Notes: generated from the letters alone by a model not told the origin. Counted from the stretch's first letter, positions 28,080 to 38,123 are shown. The stretch: 64,000 nt of DNA from Melastoma dodecandrum (GCA_029817715.1 JARUPY010000289.1:186001-250000); one strand, 5' to 3'. Numbers and translations: made by a program.

Positions 28080-28224
28080 ATCGGGCGATCGAGCCAGCGC
28101 CAAATCGGTGTGATCCGGTTCGACGCAAACCTGCAACAGCCGGTTGCGGATTTTCGCCAAGTCCAAGCTCCCAATTCGGCTACTCTCGACAATCGAGCAA
28201 GAGTTGCCAACCGGAAGGTGCCGA

Positions 28225-29280
28225 ATGACTACGATCTGGGAACCCTTCACGGTCGGCACGATGGCTCTGAAGCATCGCCTCGCGATGTCGCCGATGACGC
28301 GCAGCCGCGCAAACCCGGATGGCACGCCAGGCGATCTGGCGGCCGAATATTACGCGCAGCGCGCGCAACTCGGGCTGCTGATCAGCGAGGGGACGCAGCC
28401 CTCTGATGACGGTCAGGGCTACATGGCGACACCAGGCATCTATACGGACACGCACGTCGCGGGATGGAAGCGCGTCACGGATGCGGTCCATGCGGCGGGC
28501 GGGCACTTCGTGATCCAACTCATGCACGTCGGACGCATGTCGCATCCCGACAACACCCCGCACCATCGCCAGTCCGTTGCGCCCTCGGCCATCGGGTCCG
28601 GTGAGAAGATGTTCACCGCCAGCGGCATGAAGGATCAGCCGCCCCCTCGGGCGCTGACGCTCGACGAGATCAAGACGGTGATCGCCGAGTTTCGCGACGC
28701 GGCGGCGCGTGCCATCGAGGCCGGCGCCGACGCCGTCGAGATCCACGGCGCCAACGGCTATCTCATCCAGCAATTCTTCGCGCCGAACGCCAATTGTCGC
28801 GAGGACGCCTACGGCGGGTCGATAGAGAACCGCATACGTTTCGGGCGAGAGGTCGTGGCGGGTGTCGTCGACGAGATCGGACCGGAACGCACAGGGATCC
28901 GGCTTTCCCCGGGATCCCATCTGGGCGGCTTGGAGGAGGGGCCAGACGGCCCGGACCTCTACCGGAGCCTTGTGAGCGAACTCGCGAAACTCAACCTTGC
29001 CTATGTCCATATCTCGCAGGGCAAGGACGACGCTCTTCTCCATGACATCAGGCGCCTGTGGCCCAATGCGCTGCTGGTCAATCGCGGCAATCGCCCGATG
29101 TCGGCCATCGCGGCCGACATCGAGGCGGGGCTGGCGGATGTGGCGCCCGTCGCACGATGGGCCTTGGCCAATCCTGATTTCGTGGAGCGATACCAAAGAA
29201 ACGCGCCGCTGAACGAAGCAGACCCGTCGACCTTTTACGGCGGTGGTGCGAAAGGCTACACTGATTACCCAAAGCTCTAA
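28225..29280 (+). CDS. Old Yellow Enzyme family NADH:flavin oxidoreductase
   Basis: 351-residue FMN TIM-barrel ene-reductase that reduces activated C=C bonds or nitro compounds. Family blocks: MSPMTRSRANPDGTPGDLAAEYY, LISEGTQPSDDGQGYMATPG, VIQLMHVGRMSH, EIHGANGYLIQQFF (His-Asn pair and Tyr of the active site), DAYGGSIENRIRFGREV and YGGGAKGYTDYP at the end. ATG 28225 is chosen for its MTTIWEPFTVGTMALKHRLAM N terminus; an in-frame start at 28144 has no support. It lies behind the LysR gene. A second OYE is present at 34945-36045. Confidence 0.92.
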   Translation: MTTIWEPFTVGTMALKHRLAMSPMTRSRANPDGTPGDLAAEYYAQRAQLGLLISEGTQPSDDGQGYMATPGIYTDTHVAGWKRVTDAVHAAGGHFVIQLMHVGRMSHPDNTPHHRQSVAPSAIGSGEKMFTASGMKDQPPPRALTLDEIKTVIAEFRDAAARAIEAGADAVEIHGANGYLIQQFFAPNANCREDAYGGSIENRIRFGREVVAGVVDEIGPERTGIRLSPGSHLGGLEEGPDGPDLYRSLVSELAKLNLAYVHISQGKDDALLHDIRRLWPNALLVNRGNRPMSAIAADIEAGLADVAPVARWALANPDFVERYQRNAPLNEADPSTFYGGGAKGYTDYPKL

Positions 29281-29500
29281 TCGAAATTTTTCAGGGAAGC
29301 GGGTGGGAATAGCTCTCTCTTGTCTGACCCGAGGCTTGGAGAACGAGACGCCCCGCCGGCCGTGAAGGTCGTCGCGATGATCTCGTCGAACGACCTCGAT
29401 GAGCCGGACCGAGCACATGGCGAAAATTTCATGATCGCGACCTGCTGCCTTCGGCACGCACCGCGCCACCATCTGTCTAACAACACCTCTGGAGACCGCC

Positions 29501-29908
29501 ATGCGTCGCCTCGTCGGCTGGGTTCTGCTCTACGCGACCACCATGCTCGCCGCCGGGACCACGGCGTTCGCGGCCTCGAACGTCGAGCGCCTGAAGGCGC
29601 TCCGCGGCACCTCCCGGCCGGTGATCGTGCTTTCCGATTCCCGTGACGATCCACGCGTCGCGCGGCAAATATCGGCGCTGGACCATACGCGCCCGGCGCT
29701 CGATGCGCGCAACATCCAGGTGCTGCGGGAAGCGCAACCCCGCAGCAGCTTGCGCAAGTCGCTCGGCGTGGCCGAGCGAGGCTTTGCCGTCGTGCTGGTC
29801 GGCAAGGACGGCAGCGTCAAAAAGGTCTGGCACGACACCGTCGATCCACGGCAGATCTTCACCATCATCGACGAGATGCCCATGCGTCGCGAGGAGATGC
29901 GCGGCTAG
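29501..29908 (+). CDS. DUF4174 secreted protein
   Basis: 135 residues: signal peptide (MRRLVGWVLLYATTMLAAGTTAFAA) and a thioredoxin-like DUF4174 domain lacking the CXXC pair (RPVIVLSDSRDDPRVARQI, GFAVVLVGKDGSVKKVWHDTVDP, FTIIDEMPMRREEMRG). The terminal MPMRREEMR is diagnostic for the family. The function is unknown and the product is probably periplasmic. It is 110 bases upstream of modA on the same strand. Confidence 0.82.
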   Translation: MRRLVGWVLLYATTMLAAGTTAFAASNVERLKALRGTSRPVIVLSDSRDDPRVARQISALDHTRPALDARNIQVLREAQPRSSLRKSLGVAERGFAVVLVGKDGSVKKVWHDTVDPRQIFTIIDEMPMRREEMRG

Positions 29909-30018
29909 AGGGCGGACGGTCGCGCCTCGGCGTCGACGTGTCAGGTTCGGCGCCCGTTGACCTCGGCGCGAACCGGTGTATGGCGTGGGCGATAGCCCTC
30001 GCGCCAAGGACCGCCGCC

Positions 30019-30807
30019 ATGATCGGATTTTCTCGCGCCTTGCCGGCGGCCCTGCTCGCCGCCTCGGTGGCATGCCTCCCGTCCCGTGCCGCGCACGCCG
30101 ACGCCGCCAAGGGCCCGACGATCTTCGCCGCCGCCAGCATGAAGACGGCGCTCGACGCGATCGCCACGGCTTGGAAAGCGAAAAGCGGCGAGACGCTCGT
30201 CATCTCCTACGGCTCCTCCGGGACGTTGGCGAAGCAAATCGCGGCCGGCGCCCCGGCCGACGTTTTCATCTCCGCCGACGAGAAGTGGATGGACGTGCTC
30301 GCCAAGGACGGCCGCATCAGGCCCGACACGCGCGAGAACCTGCTCGGCAACACGCTCGTGCTGGTCGCGCCGGCCGGCGCGGCCGGGGACCTGAAGATCG
30401 CCAAGGGCTTCGACCTCGCCGGCGCGCTCGGCGACGGAAAGCTGGCAGTATGCACGGTGTCGTCGTGCCCGGCCGGCATCTATGGCAAGGAAGCGTTGAC
30501 GAAGCTCGGCGTGTGGGCGGCCGTCGCGCCGAAGCTCGCCCAGGCCGAGAACGTGCGCGCGGCGCTGCTCCTCGTCGCCCGCGGCGAGGCGAAGTACGGC
30601 ATCGTCTATGCGACGGATGCGAAAGCCGAGCCGAAGGTCGAGGTCGTCGGCACCTTCCCGGAGGGCTCGCACACGCCGATCGTCTATCCGGTCGCGGTGA
30701 CGAAGGACGCCAAGAGCCCCGACGCGGCGGCGTTCGAGGCGTTCCTGCAATCGCCCGACGCGACGACGATCCTGACGGGGCAGGGATTCACGATCATCGG
30801 GAAGTAG
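30019..30807 (+). CDS. modA: Molybdate ABC transporter substrate-binding protein
   Basis: 262 residues. Signal peptide (GFSRALPAALLAASVACLPSRAAHAD), then the ModA fold: TIFAAASMKTALDAIATAW, ISYGSSGTLAKQIAAGAPADVFISAD (oxyanion-binding Ser/Ala positions) and GIVYATDAKAEPKVEVVGTFP. It captures molybdate or tungstate in the periplasm for ModBC. ATG 30019 is preferred over one at 29938. A 150-base palindromic repeat separates it from modB. No modE gene or obvious Moco riboswitch is visible. Confidence 0.93.
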   Translation: MIGFSRALPAALLAASVACLPSRAAHADAAKGPTIFAAASMKTALDAIATAWKAKSGETLVISYGSSGTLAKQIAAGAPADVFISADEKWMDVLAKDGRIRPDTRENLLGNTLVLVAPAGAAGDLKIAKGFDLAGALGDGKLAVCTVSSCPAGIYGKEALTKLGVWAAVAPKLAQAENVRAALLLVARGEAKYGIVYATDAKAEPKVEVVGTFPEGSHTPIVYPVAVTKDAKSPDAAAFEAFLQSPDATTILTGQGFTIIGK

Positions 30808-30830
30808 GCTGATGAGGTCGCTCGGCCCCT

Positions 30831-30980
30831 TCCTTCTCCCGCTCGCGGGAGAAGGTGGCCCGACGAAGTCGGGTCGGATGAGGGGGCTTGCCGCCTCTCC
30901 TTCGACGCAAGAGCTGGCTGCAGGACCCCTCATCCGACCCCGCTTCGTCGGGCCACCTTCTCCCGCATGCGGGAGAAGGA
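30831..30980. repeat. Palindromic intergenic repeat, family A copy 1 (inside mod operon)
   Basis: Each end is itself a hairpin (TTCTCCCG..CGGGAGAA), and the two halves form a long imperfect palindrome: GGTGGCCCGACGAAGTCGGG on the left and CCCGCTTCGTCGGGCCACC on the right, with a variable centre. Copies lie at 37973-38123 and 40423-40572. It fills the gap between modA and modB and ends 28 bases before the modB start. Confidence 0.85.
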
Positions 30981-31008
30981 ATGCGCAGCGCATTGCCACC
31001 GGGCGCCT

Positions 31009-31704
31009 ATGCTCGGCCTGAGCCCCGACGACTGGACGGCGATCGCGTTGTCCCTGCGCATCGCGATCGTCGCCACGCTCGCCAGCCTGCCGTTCGGCAT
31101 CGCCGTGGCCTACGCGCTGGCGCGCTGGCGTTTTCCCGGCAAGACGCTCGTCAACGGCATCGTCCATCTGCCGCTCGTGCTGCCGCCTGTCGTCACCGGC
31201 TACGTCCTGCTCGTCGCCTTCGGACGGCGAGGCCTGCTCGGCCAGGCGCTCGCCGACATCGGCATCGTCTTCTCGTTCCGCTGGACCGGCGCCGCGCTCG
31301 CCTGTGCCGTCATGGGCTTCCCGCTGATGGTGCGCGCCATGCGCCTTTCCTTCGAGGCGATCGATCCGCGGCTCGAGGCGGCGGCCGGCACGCTCGGCGC
31401 CAATCCGCTGTGGCGCTTCGCGCTGATCAGCCTGCCGCTCGCGGTCCCGGGCCTCATCGTCGGCGCGATCCTCGCGTTCGCGCGCGCCCTGGGCGAGTTC
31501 GGCGCGACCATCACCTTCGTCTCCAACATTCCCGGCGAGACGCAGACGATCGCCGCCGCAATCTATACCGATGTGCAGAATCCAGACGGCGACGCAGGCG
31601 CGCTACGCCTGACGCTCGTTTCGATCGTCATCTCCCTCGCCGCCGTGATGGTGTCCGACATGCTCCAGCGGGGCGCCGAGCGACGCCTCACCGCCGCCGG
31701 ATGA
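31009..31704 (+). CDS. modB: Molybdate ABC transporter permease
   Basis: 231 residues with five to six membrane helices. The permease coupling motif is EAAAGTLGANPLWRFALISLPLAVPGLI, followed by FARALGEFGATITFVSNIPGETQTIA, which is typical of ModB. ATG 31009 (MLGLSPDDWTAIALSLRIA) is the family-like start; an in-frame ATG at 30967 falls inside the palindromic repeat and is rejected. Its TGA overlaps the modC ATG (ATGA). Confidence 0.92.
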   Translation: MLGLSPDDWTAIALSLRIAIVATLASLPFGIAVAYALARWRFPGKTLVNGIVHLPLVLPPVVTGYVLLVAFGRRGLLGQALADIGIVFSFRWTGAALACAVMGFPLMVRAMRLSFEAIDPRLEAAAGTLGANPLWRFALISLPLAVPGLIVGAILAFARALGEFGATITFVSNIPGETQTIAAAIYTDVQNPDGDAGALRLTLVSIVISLAAVMVSDMLQRGAERRLTAAG

Positions 31705-32813
31705 TCGACGTCGCCCTCTTCAAGGCGCTGGGCGGCTTCACGCTGGACGTCGCTTTCGCCGATGCGCAAGGCATCACCGCGCTGTTCGGCCGCTCGGGCT
31801 CGGGCAAGAGCCTCACGCTCGGCCTCATCGCCGGTCTCGCCCGGCCGGACCACGGTCACGTCAAGGTCGCCGGCGTGACCTTGACCGATACGGCGACGCG
31901 GACCTTCGTACCGATGCACAAGCGACGCGTCGGCCTCGTCTTCCAGGATTCGCATCTCTTCCCGCATCTATCGGTGCGGCGAAACCTCACCTTCGGCCGC
32001 TGGTTCGCGCCGCGCCAGCCCGGCGACAAGACTTCGCGTGACGTTCCGTTCGACGCGGTGGTCGAGACGCTCGGCATCGGCGGACTGCTGGAGCGTCGCC
32101 CGGGCGGTCTGTCCGGCGGCGAGCGCCAGCGCGTCGCGATCGGCCGTGCCCTGCTCGCGGCGCCGCGCCTCCTCCTGCTCGACGAGCCTTTCGCGGCGCT
32201 CGACCGTCAGCGCAAGCTCGAGATCCTGCCGCTGATCGAGCGCCTGCGCGCCGAGTTCGACATCCCGCTCGTCTACGTCTCGCACGCGATCGAGGAGGTG
32301 GTGCGCCTCGCCGCCAAGGTCGTGGTGCTCGACGCGGGCCGCGTGGTTGCGGTCGGCGCGCCGGAGGCCGTGCTCGGCGCGACGCAGGCGGTGTCCGACG
32401 ACTCGCGCTTCGGCCGCGCCTCGATCCTCACCGCGACCGCCGGCGCGTGGGACGAGGCCTTCGGCCTCACCGCGCTCGATCACCCGGCGGGGCAGCTCTG
32501 GCTCGCCGGCCCCGTTGCCGCGCCGGGTACGCCGGTGCGCGCGCTGATCCGCGCGACCGACGTCACCCTGGCCCCGGGTGACCCCGGCCCGCTGTCGATC
32601 CGCAGCGCGCTCGCGGGCCGGATCGAAACGATCGCCCCCGACGGACCGCTGGCTTCGGTGACGGTGGCGCTGGCCGGCGGCGAAACGCTCACCGCGCTGG
32701 TGACGCGCCGCGCCCTGCACGACCTCGGCCTTGCCGAGGGCGCGCCGGTGCGGGCGCTGGTGAAGACGGTCGCCCTCGACGAGGGCGCTGTGGGGAGCAG
32801 CCCGCGACGGTAA
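31701..32813 (+). CDS. modC: Molybdate ABC transporter ATP-binding protein
   Basis: 370 residues: Walker A LFGRSGSGKSLTLGLIAG, Q-loop VFQDSHLFPHLSV, signature LSGGERQRVAIGRAL, Walker B LLLLDEPFAALD, and switch His in VYVSHAIEEV. It ends in a C-terminal MOBE/TOBE domain (VRALIRATDVTLA, SVTVALAGGETLTALVTRRAL) that binds molybdate and allows trans-inhibition. It is the last gene of modABC; a palindromic repeat follows two bases after the stop. Confidence 0.93.
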   Translation: MIDVALFKALGGFTLDVAFADAQGITALFGRSGSGKSLTLGLIAGLARPDHGHVKVAGVTLTDTATRTFVPMHKRRVGLVFQDSHLFPHLSVRRNLTFGRWFAPRQPGDKTSRDVPFDAVVETLGIGGLLERRPGGLSGGERQRVAIGRALLAAPRLLLLDEPFAALDRQRKLEILPLIERLRAEFDIPLVYVSHAIEEVVRLAAKVVVLDAGRVVAVGAPEAVLGATQAVSDDSRFGRASILTATAGAWDEAFGLTALDHPAGQLWLAGPVAAPGTPVRALIRATDVTLAPGDPGPLSIRSALAGRIETIAPDGPLASVTVALAGGETLTALVTRRALHDLGLAEGAPVRALVKTVALDEGAVGSSPRR

Positions 32814-32815
32814 GG

Positions 32816-33007
32816 GTAGCGCATCCTCCTCCGCGAAGCGGGGGAGGGGGACCATCCGAAGGATGGTGGAGGGGGCGGCCACCGACTCGATGATGCCGAT
32901 CAAGTTGGGCCCTACGTCTCGATAGAGGTGAGAGCGGCAGCCGCCCCCTCCACCGCCTTCGGCGGTCCCCCTCCCCCGTGCTTCGCACGGAGGAGGATGC
33001 GCCCTAC
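32816..33007. repeat. Palindromic intergenic repeat, family C
   Basis: 192-base imperfect palindrome: GTAGCGCATCCTCCTCCG at one end and CGGAGGAGGATGCGCCCTAC at the other, with inner arms CCCTCCACC/GGTGGAGGG and small hairpins around CGAAGCG and CTTCGG. It fills the space between the convergent modC and outer-membrane genes, reaching into the latter's stop codon, so it can act as a two-way terminator. A related short hairpin is at 60061-60095. Confidence 0.8.
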
Positions 33008-34696
33008 CGCTGCAGACGTATCCCCGTCAGGAACACGTAGTCCGTGAAGCCGTCCTGCAGCGTGGTCTTGAGGCTCTGGCGCGAGGCGCTGGCGATTAGC
33101 TGGATGTCGCGGCTCACGTTGTAGACGCCCTTCAAGGTGAAGGCCGTGAGATACTCGTGGGCGCTCACGCCCTGGTACTGGTTCGGCTGGTACGTGGCGA
33201 TGCCGGAGAGCGTGAAGCGCCGGAACAGCTGGTGGTCGAGCTCGAGGCTGACCGAACGCGAGATCGCGCCCGAGGCGCCGGGCAAGGTCGTCTCGGCGAG
33301 CGTCGTGTTGGCGGTGAGCTTCACCGTCGTCAACGGCGTCGCCGTGTAGAACGAGCGCGCCCGTCGATCGTCGGGCCGCGCAGGTTCGGCAGCCGCGGGT
33401 CCTCGTAAGTGGCGGTCGGCATAGCCGACGCTGGCCGTCCCGGTGAGCAGCTTGGTGAACTCGAAGGTCGAGCCCGCCTTCGCCTCGATGCCGACCGAGT
33501 CGCGATAATAGCCCGAGATGTCGACGGCAATGTCGCGCACGCGCGTATCGCCGCCGACCTCGACGAAGGGGATGAGCGCCGGCGTCAGCTCGTAGGACAG
33601 ACGGGCGACGCCGCCGTAGTCGTTGTAATTGTCCTGCGAGAATCGATAGATCGTGCCGTTCGATTGCTCGGCGTCGCCGTACTCGGTGCGGTCGAACGTG
33701 CCCTTCAGGCTCAGCGCGAGCCGGTTGAAGACATGCGTGCCGCCGAGGGTCGCGCCGTAGCTGACGATGGTCGGGCGGTTTGGTGATGTAGACGCTGCTC
33801 AGCGGCGCCGCGAGCAGCGGCGAGCCGGGGGTCTGCGTGGCGATGGTGCCGCGGATCTCGGTGTTGATCTGGTCGTCGCGCGTCACGTCGATGCGCCCGT
33901 CGATGACACCGTTGGCATCCGGACGATTGGCGTTGGGATTGGCCGGGAAGTCGGAGTAGCCGCCGCGCAAGCTGGCCGTGAGGCTGTGCTGCGACCAGTC
34001 GGAGGCCGCGTCGAAGCCGCCTTCGGCGCGCAGCACCGAGGAGGGCTTCAACGCCGGTCGTCACCTGGTTCGGGTTGGTCTCGTAGCCGGCGCTGGTCTC
34101 GACATAGGGGAGCAGGCGGAGCGTGCCCACCTCGACGCCGACCGGCGCGAAGGGGTCGGCGTCGTAGACCGGCTTCTTGGCGCGCTCGGGGCTCGGGATG
34201 ACGGCGACCGTCGGTCCGGGGCCCGGCGCGTCGATGGCATCGCGCGGCGGCGGCTTGGGGTTGAGCTCGCGCCGCGTGCCGGGCGCGCCACGATAGGGCA
34301 CGAGCGCCGGCAGCGGCGGCGACTGCTTCGGGTTGGGCCTGAAGAGCTTCGGCTTCTTCTTGCGCGGCTTGCCGTAGTTCGGCGCGCCCGGTCCTCGGCA
34401 TCCTGCGGCGAGGTCACGGGTCGCGTGATGTCGGGCAGCTGGTCGTCGGCGCTGGCCGGCGAGGCGCTGAGCGAAGGCGGCGAATTGTCCTCGGGCGAAA
34501 GGATCGGCGCGTTCGCCGGTGAATTGGGAAAGCCGCTCGAATCGAAGCCGCCGCGCAGCCCGGCGCCCGCATCGCGCGTGCCGGCATCCTGGGCGCGTGC
34601 TCCCATCGCCGGCGAAAGGGCCAGCGTCGCCGCCACGAGAAGCGCGCGATGGGAAAGGGAGCGCCGCCGCACCTTGTGCCTCGAGCGCGCGACCAC
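33004..34696 (-). CDS. Outer-membrane beta-barrel protein, multiple frameshifts
   Basis: Start region with signal peptide (RRRSLSHRALLVAATLALSPAMGARAQ), a Pro/Ser-rich linker, then VGTLRLLPYVETSAGYETNPNQ and alternating hydrophobic beta strands (SLTASLRGGYSDFPANPNANR, LALSLKGTFDRTEYGDAEQSN, TASVGYADRH, YLTAFTLKGVYNVSRDIQ), ending in a strand with terminal LQR. This matches the outer membrane beta-barrel (BBP2-like) family common in Hyphomicrobiales. The reading changes frame near 34395, 34300, 34060, 33780 and 33400. All pieces remain in order, so assembly indels are likely. A porin or polysaccharide-related role is possible but unproven. Confidence 0.7.
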
Positions 34697-34821
34697 AGCG
34701 CCGCGCGACTCCGAGGGTTAGGCTTTCATGGTTAACGCGGGGTTAGCCAGGCGGTTGATCCGTGCCGTTTCGGCACGGATCGGCTGTCGTAGGAGACTAT
34801 ATGTGGCGAACGATCAAGTAG

Positions 34822-34932
34822 CCTCATGGTGAGGAGGCCGAAGGCCGTCTCGAACCACGAGGCGGTCCCCCGATCGAGCCGACTGGAGCCCTCGTGGTTC
34901 GAGACGCCGCTTAGCGGCTCCTCACCATGAGG
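34822..34932. repeat. Palindromic intergenic repeat, family B copy 1
   Basis: CCTCATGGTGAGGAGGCCGA at the left and GGCTCCTCACCATGAGG at the right, with inner arms GTCTCGAACCACGAGG/CCTCGTGGTTCGAGAC and a variable centre. The second copy is at 44166-44276. It lies between the barrel gene and the second OYE. Confidence 0.85.
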
Positions 34933-34944
34933 GGAGTGAAGCGC

Positions 34945-36045
34945 TCACTCCGCGGCGCGCGCTTCCGACAGGGCGGGATAGTCCGTGTAGCCCTCGGCGC
35001 CGCCGCCGTAGAACGTCGCCTGGTCGGGCTCGTTCAGCGGCGCGCCGCGGCGGAAGCGCTCGACGAGATCGGGGTTGGCGAGATAGGGCCGGCCGAAGGC
35101 CACGAGATCGACCTTGCCGGCCTCGAGCGCCTCGATGGCCAAGTCCTTCGTGTAGCCGTTGTTGGCGATGTAGGCGCCGCCGAAAGCCTTCCGCAGGCCG
35201 GCATAGTCGAATGCACGGTTGTCGCGCGCGCCGCCGGTCGCGCCCTCGACGACATGGATATAGGCGAGGTTGCGCCGGCTCAGCGCCTCGGCGAGGTGGA
35301 AGAACACCTTTTCAGGGGCGCTGTCCTCGGCGTCGTTGAACGGGCTGACCGGGGAGATGCGCAGGCCGACGCGGTCCTTCGGGAACGTGCGCAGGATCGC
35401 GTCGGTGACCTCGAGGGCGAGGCGCACCCGGTTCTCCACCGAGCCGCCGTAGGCATCGGTGCGCGTGTTGACGCCGTCCTTGAAGAACTGGTCGAGCAGG
35501 TAGCCGTTGGCGCCGTGGAGCTCGATGCCGTCGAAGCCGGCACGCTTGGCGTTCTCAGCGGCGCGGGCGTAGTCTTCGACGACGCGCCCGATATCCTCGG
35601 TGGTCAGCGCGCGCGGCTCCGAGACGTCGGCGGGGCCCGTCTCGATGAAGGTCTTGGCGTTGGCCGTCTTGTCGGTCGGGCCGACCGGCGCGGCGCCGCC
35701 CTCCTGCAGCGAAGTGTGGGAGATGCGCCCGACATGCCAGGCCTGCAGGAAGATGCGGCCCCGCGCCGCGTGGACGGCATCCGTGACGCCCTTCCAGCCG
35801 GCGACCTGCGCGTCGGAATAGATGCCCGGCGTCCAGACGTAGCCCTTGCCCTGGGGGCTGATCTGCGTCGCCTCGGTGATGACGAGGCCGGCGCTCGCGC
35901 GCTGGCTGTAATATTCGGCGTTGAGCGCATGCGGCGCATCGGCGTCATGGGTGGCCCGGTTGCGCGTCAGCGGCGCCATGACGAGCCTGTTCGGCAGGTC
36001 GAGGTCGCCGAGGCGGAAACGGGAGAAGAGGATATCATCCGACAT
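34945..36045 (-). CDS. Old Yellow Enzyme (NemA-like alkene reductase)
   Basis: 366 residues, FMN-dependent ene-reductase. Blocks: RLVMAPLTRNRATHDADAP, LVITEATQISPQGKGYVWTPG, FLQAWHVGRISH, IELHGANGYLLDQFFKDGVN (active-site His/Asn/Tyr), DAYGGSVENRVRLALEV and TFYGGGAEGYTDYP. Compared with the other OYE in the window it is longer and closer to the NemA/XenB type, so the pair are paralogues rather than a recent duplication. The frame is intact. No adjacent regulator is visible. Confidence 0.93.
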   Translation of the reverse strand: MSDDILFSRFRLGDLDLPNRLVMAPLTRNRATHDADAPHALNAEYYSQRASAGLVITEATQISPQGKGYVWTPGIYSDAQVAGWKGVTDAVHAARGRIFLQAWHVGRISHTSLQEGGAAPVGPTDKTANAKTFIETGPADVSEPRALTTEDIGRVVEDYARAAENAKRAGFDGIELHGANGYLLDQFFKDGVNTRTDAYGGSVENRVRLALEVTDAILRTFPKDRVGLRISPVSPFNDAEDSAPEKVFFHLAEALSRRNLAYIHVVEGATGGARDNRAFDYAGLRKAFGGAYIANNGYTKDLAIEALEAGKVDLVAFGRPYLANPDLVERFRRGAPLNEPDQATFYGGGAEGYTDYPALSEARAAE

Positions 36046-36178
36046 GAAGGCTCCGTGAGGGAGGTGGCCGCGGGAGCGGCGGGGTATGGCTTCCTACATA
36101 GGGAGCTTGGCTGGTCTTGCAGTGCAGCAGGCGCATGGCGGCGCTGCTTCCGTGGGCCACATCATGCCGAATCGTGCG

Positions 36179-36286
36179 GGTCATGCCCGGCCTTGTGCCG
36201 GGCACCCACGCCAAGACGTTTCGGCCCTTCTGCCGGAATGGCGCGATGTCTCGGCGTGGGTGGCTGGGACAAGCCCGGCCATGACC
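36179..36286. repeat. Palindromic intergenic repeat, family D copy 1
   Basis: GGTCATGCCCGGC...GCACCCACGCC on the left pairs with GGCGTGGGTGGC...GCCCGGCCATGACC on the right, with a variable ~30-base centre. Related copies are at 55799-55905 (complete) and about 55708-55730 (left half only). It lies between the OYE and DUF4166 genes. Confidence 0.85.
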
Positions 36287-36311
36287 ATGGTTGAAACTTG
36301 CCAGGTGCGCT

Positions 36312-37953
36312 TCAAGCGACCGAGAGCCACCCGCGATAGGCGAACAGCAGCCCGATCCAGGGGTGTACGACCACGACCGTGAAGCGGTAGCGTCCGTCCA
36401 CCTCGCCCGCACGCGCCCTGATGCGCGGCGCGAGGCGATTGGGCAGCGGCAGGCCGAGCAGCGACCAGCCGAGGAAGCGCCAGACGTTCCCGCGCTCGTT
36501 TGCCTCGAGAGCGAAGGCGAAGCGCAGTGGGCCAAAGCGTTCCTCGAACATCCCGAGCTGCGTCGTGTCCCGGAGCCTCGAGGCGAAGGCCGACGCGCCG
36601 AAGCGCCGTGTCCAAGTCTCGCCCTGGCGATCGGCGATGATCTGCACCGTGACCGCATGATGCCCGCTCGGCGGAAGGCCGAGGATGCGGCGCGCCAGCT
36701 TGGCCAGCGGGCTCGCGCCGCAGCGCGCGACGGCGTGGCCGGAGAACGCGGAGCCCGTGCCGCCGTGCACGACACGCACCGATTGTGGCATCCCATCGAA
36801 GCTTGGCCCGGCGAGACGTCGGAACAGGACGGGATCGTCGGGGAAGGCCGTGTCGATTGCCGTCTCGATCGGCAGGTGGGCGAGCTCGCGCAGGATCGCG
36901 TCGCGTTTCCAGCAGCCCGACGCAGGGCAGGGCGCCCGTGCGATGCTCGCGCCCCTCGGCGAGCGCGCGGATCAGCGCCGCGGCGGCGGCGACCGGCACG
37001 TTGGGGCCGGCGTTCGCCTCGGGCCCAGAGCGCCCAGCGCGCGCGGATGCTTGTGCCGTCGGCGTCGAGGCCCTCGGCCTCGACGGTCATGCCGCCGCGG
37101 TCCGTGCCGAGCGGCGCGAGCAGCCCGGCGATGGCCCGCAGCGGCCACGCCAGCGGGCGCAGCGACGCGACGAGGCCCCAGCGGACGGGCAGGCTGAGGA
37201 GCGCGAGGCCGAGATGCATCACCGGCAGCTCGAGGCCGGCCGTGAAGAGGGCGTCGCGGGTGATCGGAAAGCGGGCCGGCAGCAGGTCGAGGTCCGGCGT
37301 CTCGCAGATCGAGGCGAGGCGGGTGCCGAGGCCCGGCATGTCGACCCGCCGTAGGCCAGACCAGCCGGGCACCTCGCGCCAAGCGCCGCCCCAGAACGCG
37401 CGGACCGGCCGTCCCGCGTAGGAGAGGATCGCCTGCATCACCGAGAGGCCGCGCCGCGCGCGGGCGCCCGGCGAGATGGTCACGATGACCTTGTCGATAC
37501 GCCGCCAGCCGGCAACGAGCGGCGCGAGCGCGGCGTGCGACAGCGCCGGCGTCGAGCTCGCGCCAGTCACGGCGAGGACACCGGCCGCGCGCGCTTGCGT
37601 GTCGAGCGTGTCGGCGAAGCCCGCGACGAAGGCGCGGGCGTCGGCGAGATCGACGTAGTGGGCGCCGGCGGCGATGGCCGCGCGGGCCAAAGTGTAGTCG
37701 CTGGTCTGGAAGGGGCCCGCCGCGTCGACGACGAGCCACGGTGCGGCGGCCGCGAGATCGGGTTGCGACCGATCGAGGACGAGGATGCTCGTCTGTGCCG
37801 CGCCTCCGGCGAGCCGCTCACGCAGCGCGGCGAGCGCGGGTGCGCCGCGCGCGGCGAGGATCAGGTGGATGTCGGGGAAAATTGCCAGCAGGTGAGCGAG
37901 CCGGGTGCCGAAGGCGCCCGTCGCGCCGACCAGCAGAACACGCGCCGCGTCAT
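36312..37953 (-). CDS. NAD(P)-binding (saccharopine dehydrogenase-like) protein with DUF4166 domain, frameshifted
   Basis: The N-terminal Rossmann domain has ARVLLVGATGAFGTRLAHLLA, LVVDAAGPFQTSDYTLARAAIAAGAHYVDLAD and a middle region with hydrophobic helices (WGLVASLRPLAWPLRAIAGLL). The C terminus is DUF4166 (ILGLPPSGHHAVTVQIIADRQ, GMFEERFGPLRFAFAL, LLGLPLPNRLAPRIRARAGE). The frame changes near 37015 and again near 36800. The ATG at 37953 is one base out of frame with the domain, so a further slip at the start is likely; the in-frame ATG at 38065 lies inside repeat A2. The substrate is unknown. Confidence 0.75.
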
Positions 37954-37972
37954 GGGTAGCTGGTGCGGACCT

Positions 37973-38123
37973 TCCTTCTCCCGCTCGCGGGAGAAGGTGG
38001 CCCCGCGAAGCGGGGTCGGATGAGGGGCGATCCCGCCTCTCCCTCATCGCAATCGCGAGCTGCACCTTCCCTCATCCCGACCCGACTTCGTCGGGCCACC
38101 TTCTCCCGCAAGCGAAAGAAGGA
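37973..38123. repeat. Palindromic intergenic repeat, family A copy 2
   Basis: Same architecture as 30831-30980: CCTTCTCCCGCTCGCGGGAG at one end, an inner arm GGTGGCCCCGCGAAGCGGGG, and TCGTCGGGCCACCTTCTCCC towards the other end. It lies between the DUF4166 and DUF1150 genes. Confidence 0.85.

Noticed and set aside
22604..29280. The whole 6.7-kb stretch as one island
   Set aside because: The direct repeats bracket only 22503-26045; the PfpI, LysR and OYE genes lie outside and no second boundary was found.
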